In this document: positions 1-7,555 of the stretch, piece after piece
Layout of the letters: each line of letters begins with the position of its first letter
Numbering within the stretch: the first letter of the stretch is position 1
The notes under the pieces: model-generated
Told to the model about the DNA's origin: nothing
What the model saw: only the letters and a program-made list of their open reading frames with translations
Databases searched by the model: none
Made by a program: the position numbers and the translations under genes
From: Opitutia bacterium
Lineage (GTDB): Bacteria > Verrucomicrobiota > Verrucomicrobiia > Opitutales > Opitutaceae
DNA: 64,000 bases
NCBI GenBank assembly: GCA_016217545.1
Contig: JACRHT010000012.1
Location: 1-64,000 of the forward strand
Direction of reading: 5' to 3'

Positions 1-186
1 AACCCTCTTGTGGTTGTCCTGAATGCCTTCGCGGCGCAGCAGCACGAGCAAACGTCGATAGCCCCAGCGCCTCCGCACTTCGGCGTGTCGCCGCAAGGCG
101 GAGCGCACCGGCGCTTCGTCGCGTCGGCCGTGGGGCTGGTATCGCAGAGCGCACGCATCGCACACCCGAGCGCTTCGCCATTCGCG
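1..186 (-). pseudogene. IS3-family transposase (OrfB) N-terminal remnant
   Basis: The minus strand stays open from a stop at 187-189 to the left edge of the window. It encodes DEAPVRSALRRHAEV followed by RRRWGYRRLLVLLRREG and NHKRV. This is the HTH_21-like segment that precedes the DDE catalytic core in IS3-family OrfB proteins (compare the family pattern RxGYRRxxxLLRREG...N.KRV). The frame has no start codon in the usual place and no OrfA-like sequence upstream, so it looks like a decayed or truncated copy; its 3' part lies outside the window and cannot be judged. Confidence 0.7.
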
Positions 187-414
187 TCATCCGCGCAATC
201 CGTGGTGCCATTTCTGCCCCTCGCGCCGCGGTCGCGCCACCCTCGCGATGCCATCCGCGCACACTGCGCCTCGGCGGTGAACTCTCCGCCCGCATGAGCT
301 CCGCCCGGATCATCCTGTCCTTGGACTCCATGCGCGGCAACGCAGCGACGTGGCCTCTCGCAAAACGCGCCGCTCGCGGAAGCGGGCGGCGCGTGTCCGA
401 CGCGAGACGCGCAC
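187..414. other. Intergenic stretch, no gene seen
   Basis: I see no convincing coding sequence here. Positions 189-205 hold the phrase ATCCGCGCAATCCGTGG, which recurs with one difference at 984-1000, so part of this spacer is a dispersed intergenic repeat. The rest is unremarkable GC-rich sequence between the transposase remnant and the 3' end of the lectin gene. Confidence 0.5.
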
Positions 415-807
415 TCAGGTCGTCAACCAATAGATCGAGAGGTAGGAGTCGTTGTCGTCCTTATCCGTGCTGTCCTCCGAAGTGATCTGGACGAGCGCGA
501 CCGGGCCGGGGGTCACGGTCGGCGCCTGCACGCGAGCGAGCGTGAACGGCCCTTTGGCGCCGTTCCGCGAGTATTGAAACGTCACCTGCAGACTGGTGGC
601 GGAGCCGGAGTTGATCGTCGCCGTCAACTGGCCGGCCGTGGTCTGCATCGGCACGCCTTCGCCACTGCCTTGGAACACGACGGTTTGCCCGTTCAGGGAG
701 ATCGTCACCTGCTGATAGTAGGCGGCATGGGCCTGGCAGGCGAAGTGGATGTCCTTGTTCGACGGAACGGATTGGAGGGTGTAGGGATTCGACACGTTGT
801 TACTCAT
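415..807 (-). CDS. LecB/PA-IIL-type calcium-dependent lectin
   Basis: A 130-aa protein with the hallmark of the fucose/mannose-binding PA-IIL (LecB) family. The C-terminal segment SEDSTDKDDNDSYLSIYWLTT (from S110, split here as SEDSTDKDDND then SYLSIYWLTT) lines up with the PA-IIL calcium loop. E111, D115, D117, N119 and D120 occupy the positions of PA-IIL Glu95, Asp99, Asp101, Asn103 and Asp104. Ten residues follow D120, exactly as in PA-IIL, so the C-terminal carboxylate (T130 here, Gly114 in PA-IIL) could complete the calcium site of the partner subunit. The upstream part (VTISLNGQTVVFQGSG) fits the family's beta sandwich. There is no signal peptide, as in LecB itself. The start at M (805-807) is chosen because it gives the family length; a longer frame reaches 993. 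The sugar-specificity loop near residues 24-30 differs from PA-IIL, so ligand preference is open. Confidence 0.82.
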   Translation of the reverse strand: MSNNVSNPYTLQSVPSNKDIHFACQAHAAYYQQVTISLNGQTVVFQGSGEGVPMQTTAGQLTATINSGSATSLQVTFQYSRNGAKGPFTLARVQAPTVTPGPVALVQITSEDSTDKDDNDSYLSIYWLTT

Positions 808-983
808 GATGGTCAGCGGGGGTTGTTGGTTGCGGAGTCGGCCGGAGAGACATTCGCCGGCACACGTCTCAATGCGACAAAGCCACTCCCGGAGTTTCAT
901 TGTTCGGAAAAATTCCCGGCGGGCGGCCACGCCGGTTTTTGACCGCCGATTTCGCAAACCGCCCGGATCACTCCGCGAGCCCC

Positions 984-1098
984 ATCCGTGCAATCCGTGG
1001 CTCCAACTCTGCCACGTGCATTCGCGCCACGCGCCCCACTCGCTGTTTTGGTTTTACTCCGTTTCCTCTGCGTCCTCTGTGTTCACAATCTTCCCTGC
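984..1098. repeat. Dispersed intergenic phrase repeats before a gene
   Basis: The segment starts with ATCCGTGCAATCCGTGG (984-1000), a near copy of 189-205. It continues into the low-complexity phrase TCCTCTGCGTCCTCTGTG (around 1068-1085), which runs directly to the start codon at 1099. Phrases of this kind recur between genes in related genomes; that part is background knowledge rather than something shown here. Confidence 0.45.
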
Positions 1099-1461
1099 AT
1101 GACCTCCGCCCGCACCGTCCTCGTCTTCGGCCTCTACCTCCTGCTCGTCGGGCTCGGCTTGCTGCTCGTGCCCGACTCCGTGCTCGAGCTGCTGCGGTTG
1201 CCTCCCGCGCACGATTTCTGGCCGCGCATCGTCGGCGTGTTGGCGCTCTGCCTCGCCACCTACTACATCGTCGCCGCGCGCACGAACCTCGCGCCGCTCA
1301 TCCGCGCCACGGTGCTCGTGCGCCTCGCCGTCTTCGGGCTCTTCGGCGCCCTCGTGCTCTTCTCGTTCGCGCCGCGCGAGCTGACGCTCGTCGGCATCAT
1401 CGACTTCGCCGGTGCGCTCTGGACCGCCTTCGCGCTGAAGTCGGAGCGCGACGCCCGTTGA
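1099..1461 (+). CDS. Small four-helix membrane protein of unknown function
   Basis: A 120-aa, very hydrophobic protein with about four predicted membrane segments (roughly residues 5-23, 42-60, 68-90 and 93-113), with short polar loops and an Arg/Glu-rich C-terminus. The ATG at 1099 is preferred over an in-frame upstream ATG (988), because the upstream extension is made of intergenic repeat sequence and would read as a non-conserved Arg/Pro-rich tail. It has no recognisable motif and stands alone between the lectin (opposite strand) and the tandem paralogues. The function is unknown. Confidence 0.6.
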   Translation: MTSARTVLVFGLYLLLVGLGLLLVPDSVLELLRLPPAHDFWPRIVGVLALCLATYYIVAARTNLAPLIRATVLVRLAVFGLFGALVLFSFAPRELTLVGIIDFAGALWTAFALKSERDAR

Positions 1462-1627
1462 GGCGCTAGGCGACTTGTCGCCGAATAGGTGACACAGTTC
1501 CCGGCGGCGTCGCCGAGTAACGCCTTTACGCCTCCGCGCGCCCGCGCATCGTCGGGAAACACGAGCCGCCTCCCCGTCTCGTTGCGGCCCCCGACGCTCC
1601 GCACCGCACGCCGCACCTTTCTGTCCG

Positions 1628-2833
1628 ATGAAAGTCACGCCTGTCCTCCTCGCGCTGTCGCTCGCCGCCAACCTCGCGCTAGGCGCCTTCGCCTATTCGC
1701 GCTGGTCCTCTCCTCCCACCACGAGCGTCGCCGCAATTTACACGCCACTGCCCGCCGCGCCGCGCCTTCCCGTCATTGTCCCCACACCTCCGAACGCCCG
1801 CTTCGTCGCGCCCGCCGACAACGCCTCCTACGTCGCCCAGCTCCGCGCCGATGGCTTCCCGCCGGACGTCATCCGCGCCCTCGTGCAAATGCGCGTCAGC
1901 CGCCGCTATCAGGACATGAAGAAGGCGCTCCGCGGCCCGATCCCCGACGAATACTGGAAGGCCGTTGATTTCAGCAATTTTCCCGGCGGACCCACCACGC
2001 CGGAGATGCGCGCGGCCTTCCGCCAGCTCGACCGCGACATGGCCGACGAACTCCGCGCGCTGCTCGGCACCGGCAACGACGCGCTGTCGCCCTACGAACG
2101 CAGCCGCCGCGAGCGCACGATGGGCCATCTCTCCTCCGAAAAGATCAACCAAGTCGAAGCGCTCCAGCGCGACTACGCCGATCTCCGCCGACAAGTCACC
2201 GAAAGCTCCAACGGCCTCATCCTCAAAACCGACCGCGAGCAACTCCGCCTCCTCGAGCGCGAGCAGCGCGCCGATCTCGCCGCGGTCCTCACGCCCGACG
2301 AGTTGCGCGAATACGATCTCCGCGCCAGCCCGAGCGCCGATGCCACGCGCAGCAAATTGCGTTTCTTCGACGCCACCGAGGACGAATACCGCGCCCTCGC
2401 CACACTCCAGCTCGAGTTCGACCAAACCTACGGCGTCACCAATCTTTCGCAGGACGAACAAACCCGCCGCCGCACCGCCGAGCCGCAACTGCTCGAGAAG
2501 ATCAAAGCCCAGCTCGGCCCCGAGCGCTTCGCCACCTACCTCGTCACGACCGATGGCGTCTTCAGCGAAACCCGCGCCTTCACCCGCAGCTACGGCTATG
2601 ACGACGCCATGGCCCGCCAACTCGTCGCCACGAAACAGGATTTCTCCCGCCGCGCCGACGCCGTGCTCAACGATTCGTCGCTCTCCCGCGAGGCGAGGAC
2701 GGCAGCGCTCACCGCCCTCAACACCGAAGCCAGCACCCAGCTCGGCGCCACCCTCGGGGCCGACAACTTCGCCAAATACCGCCGCAGCGCCGGCAACTGG
2801 ATGAACAAGCTCGGCAAGCCGTCCACGCCCTGA
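1628..2833 (+). CDS. Membrane-anchored protein, first of a tandem paralogue pair
   Basis: A 401-aa protein with an N-terminal membrane anchor or uncleaved signal (residues about 4-24), then a Pro/Thr-rich spacer and a long, charged, probably helical domain. It is clearly related to the next gene. Both have a GF(P/S)..(D/E)(V/I) segment near residue 77-87, a Glu/Gln-rich helix, and a shared LTP(D/E)EL..Y(D/E)LR motif (221-232 here). Only 3 bp separate the two genes, so they are very likely co-transcribed and arose by duplication. No catalytic motif or known domain is recognisable; the domain should lie on the periplasmic side. The function is unknown. Confidence 0.75.
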   Translation: MKVTPVLLALSLAANLALGAFAYSRWSSPPTTSVAAIYTPLPAAPRLPVIVPTPPNARFVAPADNASYVAQLRADGFPPDVIRALVQMRVSRRYQDMKKALRGPIPDEYWKAVDFSNFPGGPTTPEMRAAFRQLDRDMADELRALLGTGNDALSPYERSRRERTMGHLSSEKINQVEALQRDYADLRRQVTESSNGLILKTDREQLRLLEREQRADLAAVLTPDELREYDLRASPSADATRSKLRFFDATEDEYRALATLQLEFDQTYGVTNLSQDEQTRRRTAEPQLLEKIKAQLGPERFATYLVTTDGVFSETRAFTRSYGYDDAMARQLVATKQDFSRRADAVLNDSSLSREARTAALTALNTEASTQLGATLGADNFAKYRRSAGNWMNKLGKPSTP

Positions 2834-2836
2834 GTC

Positions 2837-4054
2837 ATGAAAACGCTGCCCCTTCTCCTCGTCCTCTCGCTTCTCGGCAACGCCGCTCTCACCTACGCCG
2901 TCCTCCGCTCCGCCGCGCCGCGTTCCTCGCCGTCGCGCGAACCCGCCGCCGCGTCCGCCGCCTCCGCGCCCACGTCGCACGCCGCCGCGACCTCGAGCAA
3001 CGCGAGCATGCCCGCCGCGCCAGCGCCGACCCTGTGGTCGCGCGTCTACTCCGACGACATCGAGCAACTCGCCGCGCGCCTCAAGGAGGCCGGCTTCAGC
3101 GCCCGCGAAATCTCCGCCATCGTCCTGCCGCGCCTGGCCGAGAAATTCTCCATCGTTCAGTCCGGCCTCCGCCGCCCCTACTGGCAGTCCGACCTGCCCA
3201 ACTACGCCGACCCCGCCATCCGCGAGGCCATGCGTCGCAACGGAGCCGAGCAACAGCGCCTCTACGAAAAATTCTCCACCCCCGTCGATCTCGCCACCGA
3301 TCCCGCCGCGCAGGAAAGCGCGCGCCGGCGCTTCGGTAACCTCCCGCTTGAGAAACTCCAAGCCCTGCAACAGCTCGAAGCCGACTACCAGCAACTCGCC
3401 CTCAAGACCGTGCTCGAGCGCCGCACGCACCCCGGCGAAACCGTCACCGGCGACCCGTTGGCCGCCCAGAACCTCATCGAGCAGGAGAAGCTCGCCGACC
3501 TCGCCAAAATCCTCACGCCCGAGGAACTCGCCCAATACGAACTCCGCAACGGAACGATCGCCCGGCAGTTGAAATGGCAGCTCCGCACCTTCCAGCCGAC
3601 CGAACAGGAATACCTCGCGATCTACGCCGTCCAAAAGAAATACGCGGCCGTGCTCAACGACCCGACCAAGACTCCCGGCCAGCAAAGCGGCGTGATGGCG
3701 GATATCGGCAAGGAGCTCGCCGCCATTCTGGGACCGGAACGCGCCGAGGACTACGCCGCGTCCACCACCACCCCCTCCGACGAAACCGCCATCCTGGTGC
3801 AGCGCCTCGGCCTGCCCGCGCGCATCGCTCCGCAGGTCCGCACCCTGCAACGCGACTTCACCACGCAAGCCGCCGCCATCCGCACCAACGCGCAACTCAG
3901 CGCCGCCGACCGCGCCGCACAGTTGAGCGCTCTCGCGCAACAAGCCCGCGCCGCCGTCACCGCCAAGCTCGGCGCCCAAGGCTTCGAGGCCTACGACGAC
4001 CGCAAGGGCGAGTGGATCCGCGCACTCGAAAAGCCCGCGCCCGGCCGGCCCTGA
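2837..4054 (+). CDS. Membrane-anchored protein, second of a tandem paralogue pair
   Basis: A 405-aa paralogue of the preceding protein. It has the same layout: an anchor at residues about 4-23, an Ala/Ser/Pro-rich linker to about 65, then a long helical domain containing LTPEELAQYELR at 226-237. The two copies have diverged strongly outside the anchor, the GFSAREI segment and the LTPEEL motif, so the duplication is not recent. It starts 3 bp after the stop of its partner. No enzyme signature is seen. A structural or envelope-stress role is possible but not shown by the sequence. Confidence 0.75.
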   Translation: MKTLPLLLVLSLLGNAALTYAVLRSAAPRSSPSREPAAASAASAPTSHAAATSSNASMPAAPAPTLWSRVYSDDIEQLAARLKEAGFSAREISAIVLPRLAEKFSIVQSGLRRPYWQSDLPNYADPAIREAMRRNGAEQQRLYEKFSTPVDLATDPAAQESARRRFGNLPLEKLQALQQLEADYQQLALKTVLERRTHPGETVTGDPLAAQNLIEQEKLADLAKILTPEELAQYELRNGTIARQLKWQLRTFQPTEQEYLAIYAVQKKYAAVLNDPTKTPGQQSGVMADIGKELAAILGPERAEDYAASTTTPSDETAILVQRLGLPARIAPQVRTLQRDFTTQAAAIRTNAQLSAADRAAQLSALAQQARAAVTAKLGAQGFEAYDDRKGEWIRALEKPAPGRP

Positions 4055-4126
4055 GCGCTCGCTTTACGGCGCCCGCGATTTCCGCATCGTCGTCGCCTTT
4101 CCTCCCGCCCCCGACCCTGCCCCACC

Positions 4127-4513
4127 ATGAACGACAAAGACGCCGCGCTCCAAGCCGAACTCCTCGAGAAGATGAAACAGATGCCGCTGACCGGCCAAAC
4201 TCCCTACGCCGCTGGCGCCGGCGGCCACACGTGGTCGCCCGAAATGGTGCAGTTCCTCACCATCGCCACGTTCGCGTTCATGGCGCTGACACTCATCCTC
4301 TGCACGATCCTGCTCTGGCGCCGCAACGCCACCGGCCCGCAAATTCTCCGCGTCTTCGGCATCATCACGATCATCGGCCTCTCGGCGCTGCTGCTCTTCG
4401 TCGGCTACAGCAACGAACAGCTCACGCCCATCGTCGGCCTCTTCGGCGCCATCGCGGGCTACCTGCTGGGCAAGGAATCCAATCCCGCCAAGCCCGGCGA
4501 GCCGGGCTCCTGA
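4127..4513 (+). CDS. Small membrane protein with three predicted helices
   Basis: A 128-aa protein with a hydrophilic N-terminus (about 40 residues, rich in Lys, Glu and Met), then membrane segments at roughly 43-63, 73-92 and 96-111, and a short Lys/Pro/Gly tail. It follows the paralogue pair by 72 bp in the same direction and may share its transcript. No family signature is recognised and no function can be assigned. Confidence 0.6.
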   Translation: MNDKDAALQAELLEKMKQMPLTGQTPYAAGAGGHTWSPEMVQFLTIATFAFMALTLILCTILLWRRNATGPQILRVFGIITIIGLSALLLFVGYSNEQLTPIVGLFGAIAGYLLGKESNPAKPGEPGS

Positions 4514-4538
4514 GCGCGCACGAGACGCGCGCCGCCGC

Positions 4539-5366
4539 TCACTCGCGCGGCGCCAGCACTTCGCGGAACGCCCGCAGCGCCGCCGGGTGGTAGATCGTCA
4601 AATGCGACTCGTCCGCGAACGGCGCAAAACTCCACCGCAGCGTCGCCGGCGCCGACTGCTTCAGGTGCGCCGCGAACTCGTGCGCCTCGCGCGCGTTGCC
4701 GTCCTTCTCCGCCGCCGCGAGCCACAGCGTCCGGCCCTTCGCCGCTACCGCGGCGAGCCGCACCGGCGCGGCCGCGAGAAACTTGCCGTCGTTCCACCAT
4801 AAGCTCGGATCGATCGCGATGTAGGTGTCGAACAGCTCCGGCTCGCTCAGCAACGTATCCACGACGAACAACCCCGCGAGCGACTCGCCGACGATCGCGC
4901 GCTCGTCCGTCGTGCGGTAGCGCTCGCGGATCAACGGCATCAGTTCCTCGCGCAGAAATTTCCGGAACGCCGCGGCGCCACCCACGACGGGCGCGATCTT
5001 CCGGTCGCGCTCGCTCTCGGTCGGCGGCGTGAGGTCGCGCCGGCGCTGCGTGTTCTCGATGCCGACGAGCAGCAGGGAACGCATCGTGCCGTTGGCCGCG
5101 CCGATCTGCACCAATCCGGCCACGTGGATGAAATCCTCCGCCAGCCCGCCATCCGGCATGTAGAGCACCGGCACGCGCATCGCCGGCGTCTCCGCGTAAC
5201 CGGCCGGCAGGTAGACGTTGATGCGGCGGACCTCACCGAGCACGCGCGACTCGACCGTGAACGTCTCGCCGATCGCCAGGGGCGCCCCTGGCGTCGCGCC
5301 CGTCGCTCCGCTCACGCTCACCGCCACCGCCGCCCCGAACGCCGCCAGACAGAAACGAAAATTCAT
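4539..5366 (-). CDS. Secreted Esterase_D-type alpha/beta hydrolase
   Basis: A 275-aa protein with an N-terminal signal peptide (about residues 1-24) and an Esterase_D/enterochelin-esterase-like fold. An early strand VYLPAGY and PVLYMPDGG are followed by the nucleophile elbow GESLAG with Ser162. The candidate catalytic His is H255 in DESHLTIYH. The acid is probably D222 in EKDGN, a weaker assignment. The family cleaves ester bonds in siderophores, acyl or feruloyl esters; the substrate here cannot be told. The start is taken at 5364-5366, directly before the signal peptide, although the frame is open further upstream. It is divergent from the ABC export operon. Confidence 0.8.
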   Translation of the reverse strand: MNFRFCLAAFGAAVAVSVSGATGATPGAPLAIGETFTVESRVLGEVRRINVYLPAGYAETPAMRVPVLYMPDGGLAEDFIHVAGLVQIGAANGTMRSLLLVGIENTQRRRDLTPPTESERDRKIAPVVGGAAAFRKFLREELMPLIRERYRTTDERAIVGESLAGLFVVDTLLSEPELFDTYIAIDPSLWWNDGKFLAAAPVRLAAVAAKGRTLWLAAAEKDGNAREAHEFAAHLKQSAPATLRWSFAPFADESHLTIYHPAALRAFREVLAPRE

Positions 5367-5532
5367 ACGCGGGAAGGTTTCTTCCGCCTCGCTTCGCGCA
5401 ACTGCAAAGCGACGAACACGCCAGCCCCGCCCGCCTGGCGCCCGCCCATGACTTCCGTCACGCCGCCGTGACTTTCGGCCAGCGCCAACGCCGTTGACCG
5501 GCCCGCTCTGCTGCGGCATGGATGCTGGTCGC

Positions 5533-6759
5533 ATGAGCGTCCCTGGCCCCCGCTTGGAAGACTTGCGCATCGAGCGACCGACGAAGAAGTCGTCCGGCCC
5601 GAACGGCCCGTTGCTCGTCGGCATCGTCGCTGCCCTCCTTGTTCTCGCCGCCCTCGCGTGGTGGCTCACCCGTCCGAAGCCACTCGCCGTCCGCACGGCC
5701 GCCGCGCGCGAAGTCGCCAGCGGCACCGGCGGCGCGCGCACCGTGCTCAACGCCTCGGGCTACGTCACCGCGCGGCGCGAGGCCACCGTCTCCTCGAAGG
5801 TCACCGGCAAGGTGCTCGAGGTTCTCGTCGAGGAAGGTGTGAAGGTCACCGCCGGCCAGATCCTCGCCCGCCTCGACGACGCCAACACCCGCACCTCGCT
5901 CGCGCTCGCGCAGGCGCAACTCGAGTCCGCGCGCACCGCACTCGAAGAAACTCGCGTCCGCCTCGGCGAAGCCGAGCGCGAGCGCACACGCCAGCACCAG
6001 CTCGCCGAACGCGGCGTCGCCACCGCCGCCGATTTCGACCGCGCCGAGTCCGCGGCCAAGGCCCTCCACGCCCGCCTCGCGCAGCTCGCGACCGAGGTCA
6101 CCGTCGCCGAGCGCGGCGTCGCCGTCTGGCAACAGCAGCTCGACGACGCCGTCATCCGCGCGCCGTTCGCCGGCATCGTCACCTCGAAGAACGCGCAGCC
6201 CGGCGAAATGATTTCGCCGATGTCCTCCGGCGGCTTCACGCGCACCGGCATCTGCACGATCGTCGACATGGATTCGCTCGAGATCGAAATCGACGTCAAC
6301 GAGAGCTACATCAACCGCGTCGCGCCGGGCCAGCCGGTCGAGGCCTCGCTCGACGCCTACGCCGACTGGAAAATTCCCTGCAAGGTCATCGCCATCATCC
6401 CGACCGCCGACCGCCAGAAATCCACCGTGCGCGTGCGCGTCGGCTTCGACCAACTCGACCCGCGCATCCTGCCCGAGATGTCCGTGAAGGTCGCCTTCCG
6501 CGACAACAGCGCCGCCACCGCCGCCGCGTCCGCGACGCGCAGCGTCCTCGTGCCGGCCGCCGCTGTCCGTCAGGAAGGCGGCCGTGACGTCGTCTTCGTC
6601 GCCGCAAGCGGCCACGCCGAGCGCCGCGCGGTCAGCGTCGCCGGCACGCGCGGTGCGGACACGGAAATTTTGGCCGGCATCGCCGCCGGCGAACGCGTCA
6701 TCCTCGAGGCCCCGGCCGGCCTCGTCGACGGCGCCCCCGTCAAGGAGACCCAACCATGA
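5533..6759 (+). CDS. Periplasmic adaptor (HlyD/MacA-type membrane fusion protein)
   Basis: A 408-aa adaptor that would connect an inner-membrane ABC exporter to the outer membrane. It has one membrane anchor (about 27-45), then a split lipoyl domain starting with SGYVTARREATVSSKVTGKV and closing with IRAPFAGIVTSKNAQPGE. Between these halves is a Leu/Glu/Ala/Arg-rich coiled coil (about 115-195), and beta-barrel and membrane-proximal domains follow. The ATG at 5533 is chosen over 5494, which would add a non-conserved Cys-rich leader. The stop overlaps the ATPase start by 4 bp (ATGA), showing translational coupling. No outer-membrane factor is encoded nearby. Confidence 0.85.
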   Translation: MSVPGPRLEDLRIERPTKKSSGPNGPLLVGIVAALLVLAALAWWLTRPKPLAVRTAAAREVASGTGGARTVLNASGYVTARREATVSSKVTGKVLEVLVEEGVKVTAGQILARLDDANTRTSLALAQAQLESARTALEETRVRLGEAERERTRQHQLAERGVATAADFDRAESAAKALHARLAQLATEVTVAERGVAVWQQQLDDAVIRAPFAGIVTSKNAQPGEMISPMSSGGFTRTGICTIVDMDSLEIEIDVNESYINRVAPGQPVEASLDAYADWKIPCKVIAIIPTADRQKSTVRVRVGFDQLDPRILPEMSVKVAFRDNSAATAAASATRSVLVPAAAVRQEGGRDVVFVAASGHAERRAVSVAGTRGADTEILAGIAAGERVILEAPAGLVDGAPVKETQP

Positions 6760-7463
6760 GCCAACCCACCGCCCCCGCCGACGCGCTCGTCCGCGTCGAA
6801 GGCGTCGAAAAAATCTTCCGCCGCGGCTCGGAGGAGATTCACGTCCTCTCGAACCTGAATCTCCACGTGCCCGCCGGCGAATTCCTCGCGTTGATGGGCC
6901 CGTCCGGCTCCGGCAAGAGCACACTGCTCAACCTCCTCGGTGGCCTCGACCGCCCGACGCGCGGCACGGTCAGCGTGGCGGGAGAGGACATCGCCAATCT
7001 CTCCGACGGCCAACTCGCCGGCTGGCGCGCGCGGCACATCGGTTTCGTGTTCCAACTCTACAACCTCATGCCCGTGCTCACCGCCGAGCAGAACGTCGAG
7101 CTGCCGCTGCTGCTCACGCACCTCTCGAAAGCCGAGCGCAAGAAGCACGTCGCCACCGCGCTCGCGATGGTCGGCCTCTCGCACCGCGCCAACCATTACC
7201 CGCGCACGATGTCCGGCGGCGAACAGCAGCGCGTCGGCATCGCGCGCGGCATTGTCACCGATCCGACGCTCCTCCTCTGCGACGAGCCCACCGGCGATCT
7301 CGACCGCAAATCCGGCGACGAAATCCTCCAGCTGTTGCAGGCGCTCAACCGCGAGCACGGCAAGACGATCATCATGGTCACGCACGACCCGCACGCCTCC
7401 GCCCGCGCCGCGCGCACCGTGCATCTGAACAAGGGCCAGCTCAGCAATGAAGCCGTTGTCTAG
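6756..7463 (+). CDS. ABC transporter ATP-binding protein (MacB/LolD type)
   Basis: A 235-aa ATPase of the class that drives MacB, LolCDE and FtsE-type mechanotransmission systems. Walker A is GPSGSGKST (48-56), the signature is MSGGEQQR (152-159), and Walker B is LLLCDEPTGDLD (about 173-184), followed by the H-loop MVTHD. The length and the GGLDRPTRG insert are typical of the LolD/MacB subgroup. It starts inside the stop of the adaptor gene and is followed after 92 bp by the two permease genes, so the four genes form one export operon. Confidence 0.92.
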   Translation: MSQPTAPADALVRVEGVEKIFRRGSEEIHVLSNLNLHVPAGEFLALMGPSGSGKSTLLNLLGGLDRPTRGTVSVAGEDIANLSDGQLAGWRARHIGFVFQLYNLMPVLTAEQNVELPLLLTHLSKAERKKHVATALAMVGLSHRANHYPRTMSGGEQQRVGIARGIVTDPTLLLCDEPTGDLDRKSGDEILQLLQALNREHGKTIIMVTHDPHASARAARTVHLNKGQLSNEAVV

Positions 7464-7555
7464 AGCTGAGAGTCTAGAGCCTAGAGCTAGGAGCACGACA
7501 ACGTGCAGAAAGCTCGGGCTCTGGACTCTCGGCTCTGGGATCTAGACTCATTTCC
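7464..7555. repeat. Low-complexity intergenic repeat inside the ABC operon
   Basis: The spacer is built of short variants of the words CTAGAGC, GAGAGTCTAGAG and GGCTCTGGACTCTCGGCTCTG. The two halves are imperfect inverted copies that could fold back on each other around GCACGACAACGTGC. A related phrase of the AACTCTCAGCTCTCAACTC type lies directly before the mutase gene (28302-28336). It interrupts an otherwise tight operon. Confidence 0.5.

Noticed and set aside
1679-3979. A 766-codon open frame antisense to the tandem paralogues
   Set aside because: Gly/Ala/Glu/Arg-rich shadow frame; the paralogues on the plus strand share motifs with each other, showing selection on that strand.
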